Assembly (NCBI GenBank): GCA_020161315.1
Contig: JAIUOH010000008.1
Location: 1-64,000, forward strand
Reading direction: 5' to 3'
Source: Actinomycetota bacterium
GTDB taxonomy: Bacteria > Actinomycetota > Actinomycetes > Actinomycetales > Microbacteriaceae
DNA length: 64,000 nucleotides
Below the pieces are notes generated by a model. It was given only the letters and a program-made list of their open reading frames with translations. It was not told the origin of the DNA and did no database searches. The position numbers and the translations under genes were made by a program. Below, piece by piece: positions 44,108 to 51,790 of the stretch; positions within the stretch are counted from its first letter, which is position 1, and each line of letters starts with the position of its first letter.

Positions 44108-44410
44108 GTGCCAGGCGACGCTCGACCGTTTAGCAGCGATGAGCTCATCTCGCAGCGCGTCAATCATCTGCTCTTCATCAATAGGCTGACGCGCAGAAAA
44201 GCCGCCGACGAGCTGGGCATTTCTCACTCAGCTTTCAACACCAAGATCAATGGCGGCAGCAGCTGGCGAGCAGACGAGCTGGTGAGCCTCACTGATCGCT
44301 TCGGCGTAAGCTTCGACTTTCTCGTAGGGCGTGTGCCAATTGAGTACGCCAGCCCACACGATCCCGACAAAGGCGACACAGCGGCAGGCGGCAAATCTCT
44401 CACGCCCTAG
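44108..44410 (+). CDS. XRE-family helix-turn-helix regulator
   Basis: The 100-residue protein contains one lambda-Cro/C1-like HTH (VNHLLFINRLTRRKAADELGISHSAFNTKINGGSSWRADELVSLTDRFGVSFDFLVG). It ends with a short polar tail. The GTG start follows a GGGGCAAC weak ribosome-binding site. It is divergent from the three-gene ParB-like operon across a region with a perfect palindrome, so it is the likely repressor of that operon and of itself. tRNA-Lys and its terminator lie convergent 50-110 nt downstream. Confidence 0.85.
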   Translation: MPGDARPFSSDELISQRVNHLLFINRLTRRKAADELGISHSAFNTKINGGSSWRADELVSLTDRFGVSFDFLVGRVPIEYASPHDPDKGDTAAGGKSLTP

Positions 44411-44458
44411 ACGCAGAGCACCCCACGCTTGCCCGACACTGGCTGGCAGATTTCTACG

Positions 44459-44504
44459 ACAAAACCCCCAGCCAAAAGCAATCAAGCCTTTGACCAGGGG
44501 TTTC
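44459..44504 (-). terminator. Terminator of tRNA-Lys
   Basis: On the - strand the sequence reads AAACCCC...GGGGTTT with a partly paired inner stem (GCCAAAAGC/GCTTGA region) and ends in TTTTG. It begins 14 nt after the tRNA 3' end. Confidence 0.7.
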
Positions 44505-44517
44505 ATCTTCCCAAAAG

Positions 44518-44590
44518 TGGGCCCGGCGGGGCTCGAACCCGCGACCCGCGGATTAAAAGTCCGATGCTCTGCCAGCTGAGCTACAGGCCC
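44518..44590 (-). tRNA. tRNA-Lys (TTT)
   Basis: On the - strand: acceptor GGGCCTG/CGGGCCC, D-arm GCTC/GAGC with AGCTGGCA, anticodon stem TCGGA/TCCG with loop CTTTTAA (anticodon TTT), T-arm GCGGG with GTTCGAGCC. Discriminator A; CCA is not encoded. Confidence 0.97.
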
Positions 44591-44808
44591 ACAACTAATC
44601 TACATGCTTGCGGGAGCCTCTCGCGCCACCCGGCACCTCCGCTCTTCACCGAAACTCAACGCGCGGGCTCATAATCCGCGGGTTACGAGCCCGCATCCCA
44701 CCACGATTTTCGCGACTTTCAGGGTAGTGCGGTTAAGTTGTGAGCAGTGGCCGATTAGCCCAAGAGGGCGGGGGCCAGGCGATCCTCGCTATCAATAGAA
44801 GGAGTACC

Positions 44809-45282
44809 GTGTCTCTATTTCTTGACAAGCTTGCCCCGGAAGCCTGGAAAGACGCACAGCGGTTCTCGGCCACTGTGCGCGACTACGGTGTGCAGCACGG
44901 CATCACTGCGCAAGAGTCTGAGCTCATCAAGGTGCGCGCTTCGCAACTCAACGGCTGCGCGTTCTGCCTCGACCTGCACTCTCGCGAGGCCCGGCAAGAG
45001 GGCGTCGTGCAGCAGAAGCTCGACCTGCTGCCCGCCTGGCGCGAAACGCCAATCTACACTGACCGCGAAACCGCGGTGCTCGCGATCGCCGAGGCCGCAA
45101 CGAAGTTGCCCCTCAGCGAAGACTCGCGGGCAGATCTTGCGGCAGCCCACGGACTCCTGGGCGACGAGGCCTTCGCCGCCGCCGAGTGGATCGCCGCAGC
45201 AATTAACCTGTTCAACCGCGTCTCAATTTTGAGCGAGCACCCAGTGCGCGCCCGCGACGCGGATGGAAGAATCGCGCGCTAG
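44809..45282 (+). CDS. AhpD/carboxymuconolactone decarboxylase family protein
   Basis: The 157-residue helical protein carries the AhpD-like redox motif C50-x-x-C53 with H57 (LNGCAFCLDLHSREA) and upstream Glu in QESELIKVRAS. Members act as alkylhydroperoxidases or thiol-dependent peroxidase partners. AAGGAG four bases before the GTG at 44809 identifies the start; the frame continues to 44740 without a better site. It stands alone on + between tRNA-Lys and a conserved hypothetical gene. Confidence 0.9.
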   Translation: MSLFLDKLAPEAWKDAQRFSATVRDYGVQHGITAQESELIKVRASQLNGCAFCLDLHSREARQEGVVQQKLDLLPAWRETPIYTDRETAVLAIAEAATKLPLSEDSRADLAAAHGLLGDEAFAAAEWIAAAINLFNRVSILSEHPVRARDADGRIAR

Positions 45283-45411
45283 CTTACGTACTCAATTTTA
45301 CCTGCGCGGGATCAGCACTCGCTGTAAGCAAGCGGCCCACCCTACGCATAGAATCGCATGGCAGCTGGGTCGCACCGTGTTCAGCGCAAACATCGGCAGA
45401 GAGGGAAAGCA

Positions 45412-46041
45412 ATGGCGGGTCAACACCATCGCCCAGTGCTACAACCCACCTCAAGTTTCGACTGGATCATCGGCAGCGACGACGCGGGGGCCTCCCAGCG
45501 TCTCGCGCAAGAAACCTCATGGGCACTGCTCAACCGAGTGCGCCGCGTGGCAGACGCAGAGGTAGTAGAGCGCGTGGTGAGCCTCGCCTCGGGTGAGGGC
45601 ATCGACGACATCGCTGAACTCTGGGCCGACTCGAGCGCACACTCGCTTGCGGGTCAGCTCTGGCGCATTTACCTTCTGCGCCGCATTACGCAGGCCGACC
45701 CAGATGGCACCGCCGAGCTGTTTCGCCAGGGCAAGGCGGCCTCACCCACAATCGACCCAGTCGTCGCGGGCGTTGCTGACCCTGTGGAACCTGAGTCAAT
45801 TGCCACCCTCTGCGACACGATTTTGCGCGGCATATTCACGGGTGACCTCGCGGTCGCGCTTGAGCGAGCTGCGAGTTATTGCCGCATCATGTCGCTCGGT
45901 GCGGCGGCCATCGCAGATGAACGTGACCACCACGACGATGCCCACGCGAGCGAGCTCACGACGAGAGCACTCCGTTACTCTTCCTTCGCAAACGAACTTC
46001 ACGCGGGCGCGAGGCGCTGGCGTGACGGCACCCTCGGCTAG
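45412..46041 (+). CDS. Conserved actinobacterial hypothetical protein
   Basis: This 209-residue all-helical soluble protein begins MAGQHHRPVLQPTSSFDWIIGSDDAGAS. It has repeated helical hairpins (RLAQETSWALLNRVRRV, LWRIYLLRRITQADPDGTAELF, ILRGIFTGDLAVALERAASYCRI). Close relatives occur across Micrococcales and are sometimes labelled 'DNA-directed RNA polymerase subunit beta' by automated annotation; nothing here supports that label. GAGGGAAAGCA before the ATG at 45412 is the RBS. Function unknown. Confidence 0.75.
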   Translation: MAGQHHRPVLQPTSSFDWIIGSDDAGASQRLAQETSWALLNRVRRVADAEVVERVVSLASGEGIDDIAELWADSSAHSLAGQLWRIYLLRRITQADPDGTAELFRQGKAASPTIDPVVAGVADPVEPESIATLCDTILRGIFTGDLAVALERAASYCRIMSLGAAAIADERDHHDDAHASELTTRALRYSSFANELHAGARRWRDGTLG

Positions 46042-46261
46042 CCACCAGCTTGAAGCGCGGTAAACTAGTGTTGCCGGGCCGCAGTAACCCCGGGCTCCAT
46101 TTTTCGCCGCTTCGAGCGGCCTTCCGCCGAGAGGCGTTTCTGCGGCTCGGTGATTGCTCTCTATGCTTATCTATAAGCCCGGCGCGTGCGTGACCGCACA
46201 ATGAATCGGGTGAAGCAGATCACGGGAGTGCCCAGGCCCCACCCCAAGCCGAGGAGCGACG
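46042..46261. other. Intergenic region with several potential hairpins
   Basis: No coding frame. It contains CCGCTTCGAGCGG, CGCCGAGAGGCG and GCTTATCTATAAGC, each able to form a small hairpin, and a TAAACT -10-like box near 46061. It precedes the metallopeptidase gene and may be its leader or a small RNA. I see no match to a known riboswitch class. Confidence 0.35.
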
Positions 46262-47137
46262 ATGACGTTCAACGACAACGCTCGTATTGACACCAGCAAG
46301 GTACAGCGCCGCCGAGGCAGCCGTGCCGCGGTGGTCGGTGGCGGCAGCCTCATCGGTGTGCTCGTGCTGTTTCTTGCCTCACAGTTGCTCGGCTTCGACC
46401 TCACCCCGCTTGCAGGCATAGTCGGCGGCGGCAACCAGTCGAGCGAGGAGGTTATGAATTCTGACGATTGCAAGACTGGCGCAGAGGCCAACACCAACGA
46501 CGAGTGTCGCATGATCGCCGCCACCGACTCAATCGATGTCTTCTGGAACGGTCAGTTTGAAAGCGGCTACCGCAAGCCCGGCGTTGTACTCTACACCGGC
46601 TCTACCGAATCGGGCTGTGGCACTGCGTCAAACGCGGTGGGCCCGTTCTATTGCCCCGGCGACGAGTCAATCTACGTCGACACGAGTTTCTTCTCGCTGC
46701 TGAGAGACAACTTCGGCGCGAGCGCGGGGTCGCTTGCCCAGATGTACGTGCTGGCGCACGAGTGGGGTCACCACATCTCGAACATCACCGGCCAGCTCAG
46801 CCAGGTTGGCAACGACACTGGCCCTGCTTCGGGATCGGTGCGGCTTGAGCTGCAGGCAGACTGCTACGCCGGCGCGTGGGTCAAAGATGCCGCCACGATT
46901 CCCGACCAAAACGGCAATACCTTCATGAAGCCTGTCACACGCGAAGAGATTGCTGATGCCCTGAATGCAGCCGCGGCAGTTGGCGACGACAACATCCAGA
47001 AGCGTTCGGGCCAGAGAGTCAATCCAGAGGCCTTCTCGCACGGTTCGTCTGAGCAGCGCCAGCGCTGGTTTGAAACCGGCTACGAGCAGGGCGCAAACGC
47101 CTGCGACACATTCTCGGTGCCCGCAAGCTCGCTCTAG
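46262..47137 (+). CDS. Neutral zinc metallopeptidase, YpfJ family
   Basis: The 291-residue protein is membrane-anchored by one N-terminal helix (VVGGGSLIGVLVLFLASQLL, about 24-43), with the catalytic domain outside. The zincin motif is H166-E167-x-x-H170 in VLAHEWGHHISN. Family blocks include FYCPGDESIYVD, RLELQADCYAGAW (third-ligand region) and EAFSHGSSEQRQRWF. Physiological substrates of this family are not settled. It is followed by a bidirectional terminator facing the acyl-CoA ligase gene. Confidence 0.9.
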   Translation: MTFNDNARIDTSKVQRRRGSRAAVVGGGSLIGVLVLFLASQLLGFDLTPLAGIVGGGNQSSEEVMNSDDCKTGAEANTNDECRMIAATDSIDVFWNGQFESGYRKPGVVLYTGSTESGCGTASNAVGPFYCPGDESIYVDTSFFSLLRDNFGASAGSLAQMYVLAHEWGHHISNITGQLSQVGNDTGPASGSVRLELQADCYAGAWVKDAATIPDQNGNTFMKPVTREEIADALNAAAAVGDDNIQKRSGQRVNPEAFSHGSSEQRQRWFETGYEQGANACDTFSVPASSL

Positions 47138-47184
47138 TTCGCCCTGCTGCGGTGGGTTACGAGCGACGCGCATACAGACAAAGG

Positions 47185-47227
47185 GGCGAGGATCGGCAAG
47201 CCTGCAAAGAGCTGGCCGATCCTCGCC
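47185..47227. terminator. Bidirectional terminator
   Basis: Perfect 13-bp arms GGCGAGGATCGGC (47185-47197) and its complement (47215-47227) are followed on + by AAAATA and on - by CCCTTTG. It lies between the convergent metallopeptidase and acyl-CoA ligase genes. Confidence 0.85.
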
Positions 47228-47243
47228 AAAATATTCGAACAGG

Positions 47244-48839
47244 CTACGAAGCCGCTGCCGCCTCGCGAGCTCGCAAATCGCGGCGCATGATCTTGCCCGA
47301 ACTCGACTTCGGAATCTGCTCAATAAACTCGACCCGGCGCACCTTCTTGTGTGGCGCAACGTGCGAAGCGACAAACTCCATGACTTCTTCTGCGGTGAGA
47401 CCCGAGTCGGGTGCCGCAACCACGAACGCCTTCGGAATCTCTTGCTTGTCTTCATCGAGCACGCCAATGCAGGCGGCATCCATGACCTTCGGGTGCGAAA
47501 GCAACAGGGCTTCGAGTTCAGCGGGCGCGATCTGGTAGCCCTTGTATTTGATGAGCTCTTTCACGCGGTCAACGATCGAGAAGTAGCCGCCCTCGTGGTA
47601 GACCGCCACGTCACCGGTGTGTAAGAAGCCGTCGGAGTCAATCGTCTCTGCCGTCGCTTCTGGGCGGCCAAGGTAGCCGACCATGACATTGGGACCGCGC
47701 ACCCAGAGCTCACCTGGCAGGGTCTCACCGTTCTCGCCCACCTCGGTGATCTCTTCGCCAGTCGCCACATCGACGAGCTTTGCCTGCACGTTTGGCAGCA
47801 GCTCACCGATCGAGCTGACCGGCACATCGTCGCGGTTCGCGACCATGGCGTGCGAGACGGGGCTGAGCTCGGTCATGCCGTAGCCCTGCAACATGCGCGC
47901 GTGGATGCGTGACGCGGCAGCCTCGCCGGTCTCGCCGTCGAGCGGGGCGGCGCCCGAGAACATGGTGTGCACGCTCGAGATGTCGAACTGATCGACGATC
48001 GGATGCTTCGCAAGCGCAACCGCGATGGGTGGGGCGATAAACAAGAAGGTGCACTTGAAGTTCTGAATGTTGGTCAAGAACTCGACCAGATCGAACTTCG
48101 GCATGGTGACAAGCGAAGAACGCTGCCGCAACGCGAGGTTGAGCAGCACCGTCATGCCATAGATATGGAAGAACGGCAGCACCGCGAGCACGCGGTCTTC
48201 GGGGCCAAGCTCGATGAGCACGCGGCTCTGGTCGACGTTCGCGACGAGGTTATGGTGCGTCAGCATGACACCCTTCGGCACACCGGTGGTGCCTGACGAG
48301 TAGGGCAAGACCGCAAGCTGCGTCATCGGGTCGAAGCTCACCTCTGGCGGTACCGCACCAGAGGTCAGCAGCTCACGCAGGTTCGGGTGCCCCTCTGCCC
48401 CGTCGAGCACGATCAGGTGATCGTCGGCGATGCCTACCTCGGCAGCGGCGGCCTTCGCCTGCGGCAGCAGCGGAGACACTGTGATCAGCCAGTTTGCCTT
48501 CGCATCACGCAGTTGGGTGGCGATCTCTTCTGCGGTGTAGAGCGAGTTGATCGTCGAGACGACCGCACCGAGCCTGAGCGCACCGTGAAACACCGTCGCA
48601 AACGCAGGCACGTTTGGGCACAGCACCCCAATCACCGTGTCTTTCTCAACACCCCGTGCCGCCATCGCGCCCGCAAATGCGTTGATCTGGGCAACGAGTG
48701 CACCGTAGCTTGTCTCTGCACCCGTCGCGGGGTCAATCAGCGCCGTACGCTCAAGGTCGCCTGCTTCGAGCGATCCGAAGAGATAGTCGTAGATCGAAAC
48801 GTTCGGAATCTTGATGTCGGCAAGTCTGCTTTCGAACAT
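47244..48839 (-). CDS. Acyl-/4-coumarate-CoA ligase-type AMP-forming enzyme
   Basis: The 531-residue adenylate-forming enzyme activates a carboxylic acid with ATP and joins it to CoA. The ATP P-loop is YSSGTTGVPKGVMLTHHNL, the adenine-binding block GYGMTELSPVSH, and the hinge region GDVAVYHEGGYFSIVDRVKELIKYKGYQIAPAELE. The thioester-step Lys is in PKSSSGKIMRRDLR. The overall pattern resembles 4-coumarate-CoA ligases, but fatty or aryl acids are equally possible. It is monocistronic and an RBS-like GCGAAGG precedes the ATG. Confidence 0.9.
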   Translation of the reverse strand: MFESRLADIKIPNVSIYDYLFGSLEAGDLERTALIDPATGAETSYGALVAQINAFAGAMAARGVEKDTVIGVLCPNVPAFATVFHGALRLGAVVSTINSLYTAEEIATQLRDAKANWLITVSPLLPQAKAAAAEVGIADDHLIVLDGAEGHPNLRELLTSGAVPPEVSFDPMTQLAVLPYSSGTTGVPKGVMLTHHNLVANVDQSRVLIELGPEDRVLAVLPFFHIYGMTVLLNLALRQRSSLVTMPKFDLVEFLTNIQNFKCTFLFIAPPIAVALAKHPIVDQFDISSVHTMFSGAAPLDGETGEAAASRIHARMLQGYGMTELSPVSHAMVANRDDVPVSSIGELLPNVQAKLVDVATGEEITEVGENGETLPGELWVRGPNVMVGYLGRPEATAETIDSDGFLHTGDVAVYHEGGYFSIVDRVKELIKYKGYQIAPAELEALLLSHPKVMDAACIGVLDEDKQEIPKAFVVAAPDSGLTAEEVMEFVASHVAPHKKVRRVEFIEQIPKSSSGKIMRRDLRAREAAAAS

Positions 48840-48914
48840 GAATGCGCCTTCGCTTTCTGGCGGTCACCATTGACCGCCTCACCTCGATCCTAGTAACTCT
48901 CGGTTACGCACGGG

Positions 48915-49346
48915 TCACTTAGCGACGACCTTGACAGTGAATTCGAGGGGCTGAATGCCGCCCTGTTCGTTGAACAAGGTCACCTTCGTTTTGCCCACGG
49001 CGAGTGCACTCACACCCGGGTTGAACTCGGCGCTGCCATCAGATTTGCCCTCGGTGAACTCGGCGACTTTCGCATCAGCTACCTCGCCGGTGTAACTATC
49101 AACGGCAAGCGAATCCGTGTTGATGTTGAGCGCCTGACCTACCAAAAGCTCGATCTCAGCACCCTGCAGTTCGTTGACGCTCATGGTAACCGGTGCGATC
49201 ACGTCGCCCCCAATCGGCTGCTCGGTGGACTTGACGCCACCGGAGTCATTTTGGGTCGACGATGCGCCGCAGGCAGAGAGAGTGACCGCGAGCAGCGCGG
49301 CTGCCCCCAACGCGAGCAATTGCTTCCGTGCTGTGTGTTGCCTCAT
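48915..49346 (-). CDS. Small secreted lipoprotein
   Basis: The 143-residue protein has a lipoprotein signal peptide (RKQLLALGAAALLAVTLSAC, lipobox LSAC with C26 as acceptor). A Ser/Gly-rich linker leads into one beta-sandwich domain (IELLVGQALNINTDSLAVDSY ... GVSALAVGKTKVTLFNEQGGIQPLEFTVKVV) resembling bacterial Ig-like modules. No enzyme motif is visible. It should sit on the outer face of the membrane. The partner is unknown. A CATGCT box six bases before the ATG is a weak leaderless promoter candidate. Confidence 0.78.
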   Translation of the reverse strand: MRQHTARKQLLALGAAALLAVTLSACGASSTQNDSGGVKSTEQPIGGDVIAPVTMSVNELQGAEIELLVGQALNINTDSLAVDSYTGEVADAKVAEFTEGKSDGSAEFNPGVSALAVGKTKVTLFNEQGGIQPLEFTVKVVAK

Positions 49347-49415
49347 ATGCTCAGCATGACATGCGATGGCCTCGCTGAGGCGCGAAAAACCTTCGACTTT
49401 GCTGGGAAGCGAAGA

Positions 49416-50123
49416 CTACTCTGCGTCGGTTTCGGTTGCGCCGCGGTCGGCACGACTCCGCTGCCATGACCGGAATGCCTTGAAAAGCTCGATGAGAATC
49501 GGAACGCCCGGAATCAAGACGAGCACGATGATGAACACCTCACTGTACTCACGCACAAACGGAATCTGGCCGAGAAAGTAGCCGAGCAGGGTCACACCGA
49601 CCGCCCAGAGCAGGGCACCGATTGCGTTGTACGTCAGAAAGTGGCGGCGGCTCATCACGCCGATGCCAGCGGCGGCGGGCACGAAGGCACGGAAGATCGG
49701 CAAGAAGCGGGCAATAATGATGGCCTTCGGCCCGTGCTTCTCGAAGAACTCGTGCGTGCGCTCGACGTTCTGCGGGTTGAAGAAGCGACTCTTCTCGCGT
49801 TTGAAGATCGCAGGGCCAAGTTTGCGGCCAATCGTGAAGCCGAGCTGGTCGCCAGCCACTGCCGCAAGGAAGAGAATAAGGCAGGTGAGCCAGATCGGCA
49901 CATCAATGATGCCGGTTGCGGTGAAGAGGCCGACCGTAAACAGCAGCGAGTCACCCGGCAAGAACGCGAGCACGAGCACGCCGGTCTCGAGAAACACGAA
50001 GGCGACCGCGAGAATCAGAGCGGCCCAGCCGCCAACTTTCAGCAGCGTCTCTGGGTCGAGCCAGTCGATGCCGAGTAGGGCCGGAAGCACGGTCACTGAG
50101 AGGGTGTCAAGAATTGCTGGCAC
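49416..50123 (-). CDS. DedA-family membrane protein
   Basis: The 235-residue protein is a SNARE-associated/DedA membrane protein with about five hydrophobic segments. Family blocks are VFLETGVLVLAFLPGDSLLFTVGLF, DQLGFTIGRKLGPAIF, FFEKHGPKAIIIARFLPIFRAFVPAAAGIGVMSRRHFLTYNAIGALLWAVGV, with the functional Arg residues of the FxxR/GxxP loop. DedA proteins help recycle lipid carriers such as undecaprenyl phosphate. Start is GTG at 50123 with TAGACT exactly 6 nt upstream, a leaderless arrangement. Confidence 0.92.
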   Translation of the reverse strand: MPAILDTLSVTVLPALLGIDWLDPETLLKVGGWAALILAVAFVFLETGVLVLAFLPGDSLLFTVGLFTATGIIDVPIWLTCLILFLAAVAGDQLGFTIGRKLGPAIFKREKSRFFNPQNVERTHEFFEKHGPKAIIIARFLPIFRAFVPAAAGIGVMSRRHFLTYNAIGALLWAVGVTLLGYFLGQIPFVREYSEVFIIVLVLIPGVPILIELFKAFRSWQRSRADRGATETDAE

Positions 50124-50162
50124 CCGTGCAGTCTACTTTGCTGCGCGTCAATAAGCCTGAGT

Positions 50163-50627
50163 TCACGACCCGCTACCGGCGATGACAAGCCTGGGGCGCT
50201 GCGCCTCGAGCGCGGTGATGCGTTCGTCATGGCGAGCCAGCACCTCGCGTGCCTCGAGCCGAAACTCGACGAGCTCGCGGTGTACACCATCGATCTTGTT
50301 TTCTAGCCGGGTGAAACGCGCGTCAAGCTTCGATTCCTGCGCATCAGAGCGAGCATCAAACTTCGATTCCTGCGCGCCAAATTGCCCATCGACTTTGGTG
50401 AAGCGAGCCTCAAACTTTGCGTCCATCGCGTCGAAGCGAGCCTCAAACTTCGCATCTTGCGCGTCAATACGAGCATCGAACTTCGCGTCCATCGCGTCGA
50501 ACCGCTCGTCGACTGTTTCAAACCGCTCGTCAATCTTTGTTTCAAGCTTCTCGATCGGTCGGCGCAACATGATGTACAGCGTGATCATGCCGCTTGCGAT
50601 AGCGATCAAATTGATCCAAGTCTCCAC
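50163..50627 (-). CDS. Membrane-anchored coiled-coil repeat protein
   Basis: The 154-residue product has an N-terminal membrane helix (WINLIAIASGMITLYIML). A long charged coiled coil follows, built from near-perfect seven-residue units with Phe at one position (DERFDAM, DAKFDAR, DAKFEAR, QESKFDAR and others, about 35-110) and ends EALEAQRPRL. GGAGG seven bases before the GTG (third codon of a longer ATG frame at 50633) favours GTG at 50627. Such single-pass coiled-coil proteins are common and uncharacterised. The regular repeat suggests internal duplication. No neighbour suggests a role. Confidence 0.65.
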   Translation of the reverse strand: METWINLIAIASGMITLYIMLRRPIEKLETKIDERFETVDERFDAMDAKFDARIDAQDAKFEARFDAMDAKFEARFTKVDGQFGAQESKFDARSDAQESKLDARFTRLENKIDGVHRELVEFRLEAREVLARHDERITALEAQRPRLVIAGSGS

Positions 50628-50788
50628 GCTCATGCCTCCATTCTCACACCCGGGAGGGCGCATTAAAAGCAGCATATTCGCGCCGCAACTAGCTTCTGCA
50701 CCAGATTCAAAAATCTGTGCATAACCCCGAAATCAGCTCCCTGTGCAAAGCAAATGAGATCGCGCAGAGAGGGGCTTTCGGCAGTGCT

Positions 50789-51790
50789 TTACGCCGCCGA
50801 CGAAGACGAAGATGAATTACCAGGCACAACCTCGGGAGCGCGCTTCTTCTTGCGCTTGCGCGGCGGCGCAAACAGCACCCACGCGACGAGCCCAGACCCG
50901 CCCAAGAACCAGACAGCCCACCATGGGAAGCCCGCGGTGATGCCGTCGCCCGCAAGCACCTGGCGGTCCTCGTCGGTAGCAGGGTCAGCAATGCGCTCTG
51001 CGTGCACCATAAGCCGGTGGCTGTTGACGCCAATCGGCGTGCAGGTGAACAGTGTCACCCAGTCTTCACCCGCGATGATCTCAAGCGATTTCGTGTCGCC
51101 CGGTTCAACCGTCTCGATCGACGCAACACGGTAGTGGTGGTCTTCGCCGAGCACACTGATCCAAAAGGTGTCGCCCACTTCGGCACGGTGCAGCTGCGTG
51201 AAGAGCTTTGCCTGGGGTAACCCCGAGTGTGCGGTCAGCACGGCGCGCGTCGAGGGGCCGCCTACCGGCAGCGAGGTGCCGTACATGTGCCCGACACCCT
51301 TCGATATCGTCTCGTCTGCCGTGCCGTGGTACACCGGCAGCGCCGTGTCGATCGCCGGGTAGTTGAGCGTGCCGATCGCGTCGGTGCCGCTCACTCGCAA
51401 CATCTCTTCGTAGGCCAAGTACAGTTCACTGCGCAGCACTTGGTCTTCGGCCTGAGAAATATAGGGGTCGGTAAGCGGCCCGGGTTGCAGTTGTTCGTTA
51501 TATGCGTAAGCCGCATCGAGGATCGCCTGGCGTTCTGCAGACGGAGTCTGTTCGACGCGGTCGATGTACCCAGAGATCTCTGAGTTGTGGTTGAGCGTGG
51601 CGAACCAGTTCGCGGCGTCGGGGTAGACAAGCAGGCCGATGCCAAGCATCGCGAAGATTTGCAGCGCAATGTTCAGCGAGAGCCTGCGGCGCTGGCGCTG
51701 GGCGCGTTTCTTCTTCGCACCGCCGCCGGTCGACCCTGTCGAGACCAAAGCACCACCGGTTGAGCTTGTCGGGACCAAGGTGTCGCTCAT
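50789..51790 (-). CDS. Class C (pilus) sortase
   Basis: The 333-residue membrane transpeptidase has the catalytic triad H188 (TAHSG), C250 (TLFTC) and R259 (NSHRL). The class C lid motif is DPY at 108-110. An N-terminal membrane helix (about 38-56) and a C-terminal helix (about 295-313) place it in the membrane. Class C sortases polymerise pilin subunits into shafts. It is the last gene of the pilus operon and overlaps the pilin stop by 1 nt (TGATG). Its first 25 residues (VPTSSTGGALVSTGSTGG) are encoded by two copies of the dispersed repeat seen at 4.4-4.7 kb. Confidence 0.95.
   Translation of the reverse strand: MSDTLVPTSSTGGALVSTGSTGGGAKKKRAQRQRRRLSLNIALQIFAMLGIGLLVYPDAANWFATLNHNSEISGYIDRVEQTPSAERQAILDAAYAYNEQLQPGPLTDPYISQAEDQVLRSELYLAYEEMLRVSGTDAIGTLNYPAIDTALPVYHGTADETISKGVGHMYGTSLPVGGPSTRAVLTAHSGLPQAKLFTQLHRAEVGDTFWISVLGEDHHYRVASIETVEPGDTKSLEIIAGEDWVTLFTCTPIGVNSHRLMVHAERIADPATDEDRQVLAGDGITAGFPWWAVWFLGGSGLVAWVLFAPPRKRKKKRAPEVVPGNSSSSSSAA
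51723..51780. repeat. Dispersed repeat copies inside the sortase N-terminal tail
   Basis: Two tandem variants of the TCGACAAGCTCAACCGG-type repeat encode Ser/Thr/Gly residues of the cytosolic tail, with the core domain untouched. Confidence 0.7.

Noticed and set aside
41597..44590. ParB-like module as an element integrated at tRNA-Lys
   Set aside because: No integrase and no repeated tRNA-Lys segment; adjacency to a tRNA alone is insufficient.
45412..46041. RNA polymerase beta subunit annotation
   Set aside because: The 209-residue helical protein shares no feature with RpoB; this appears to be a propagated misannotation in databases.
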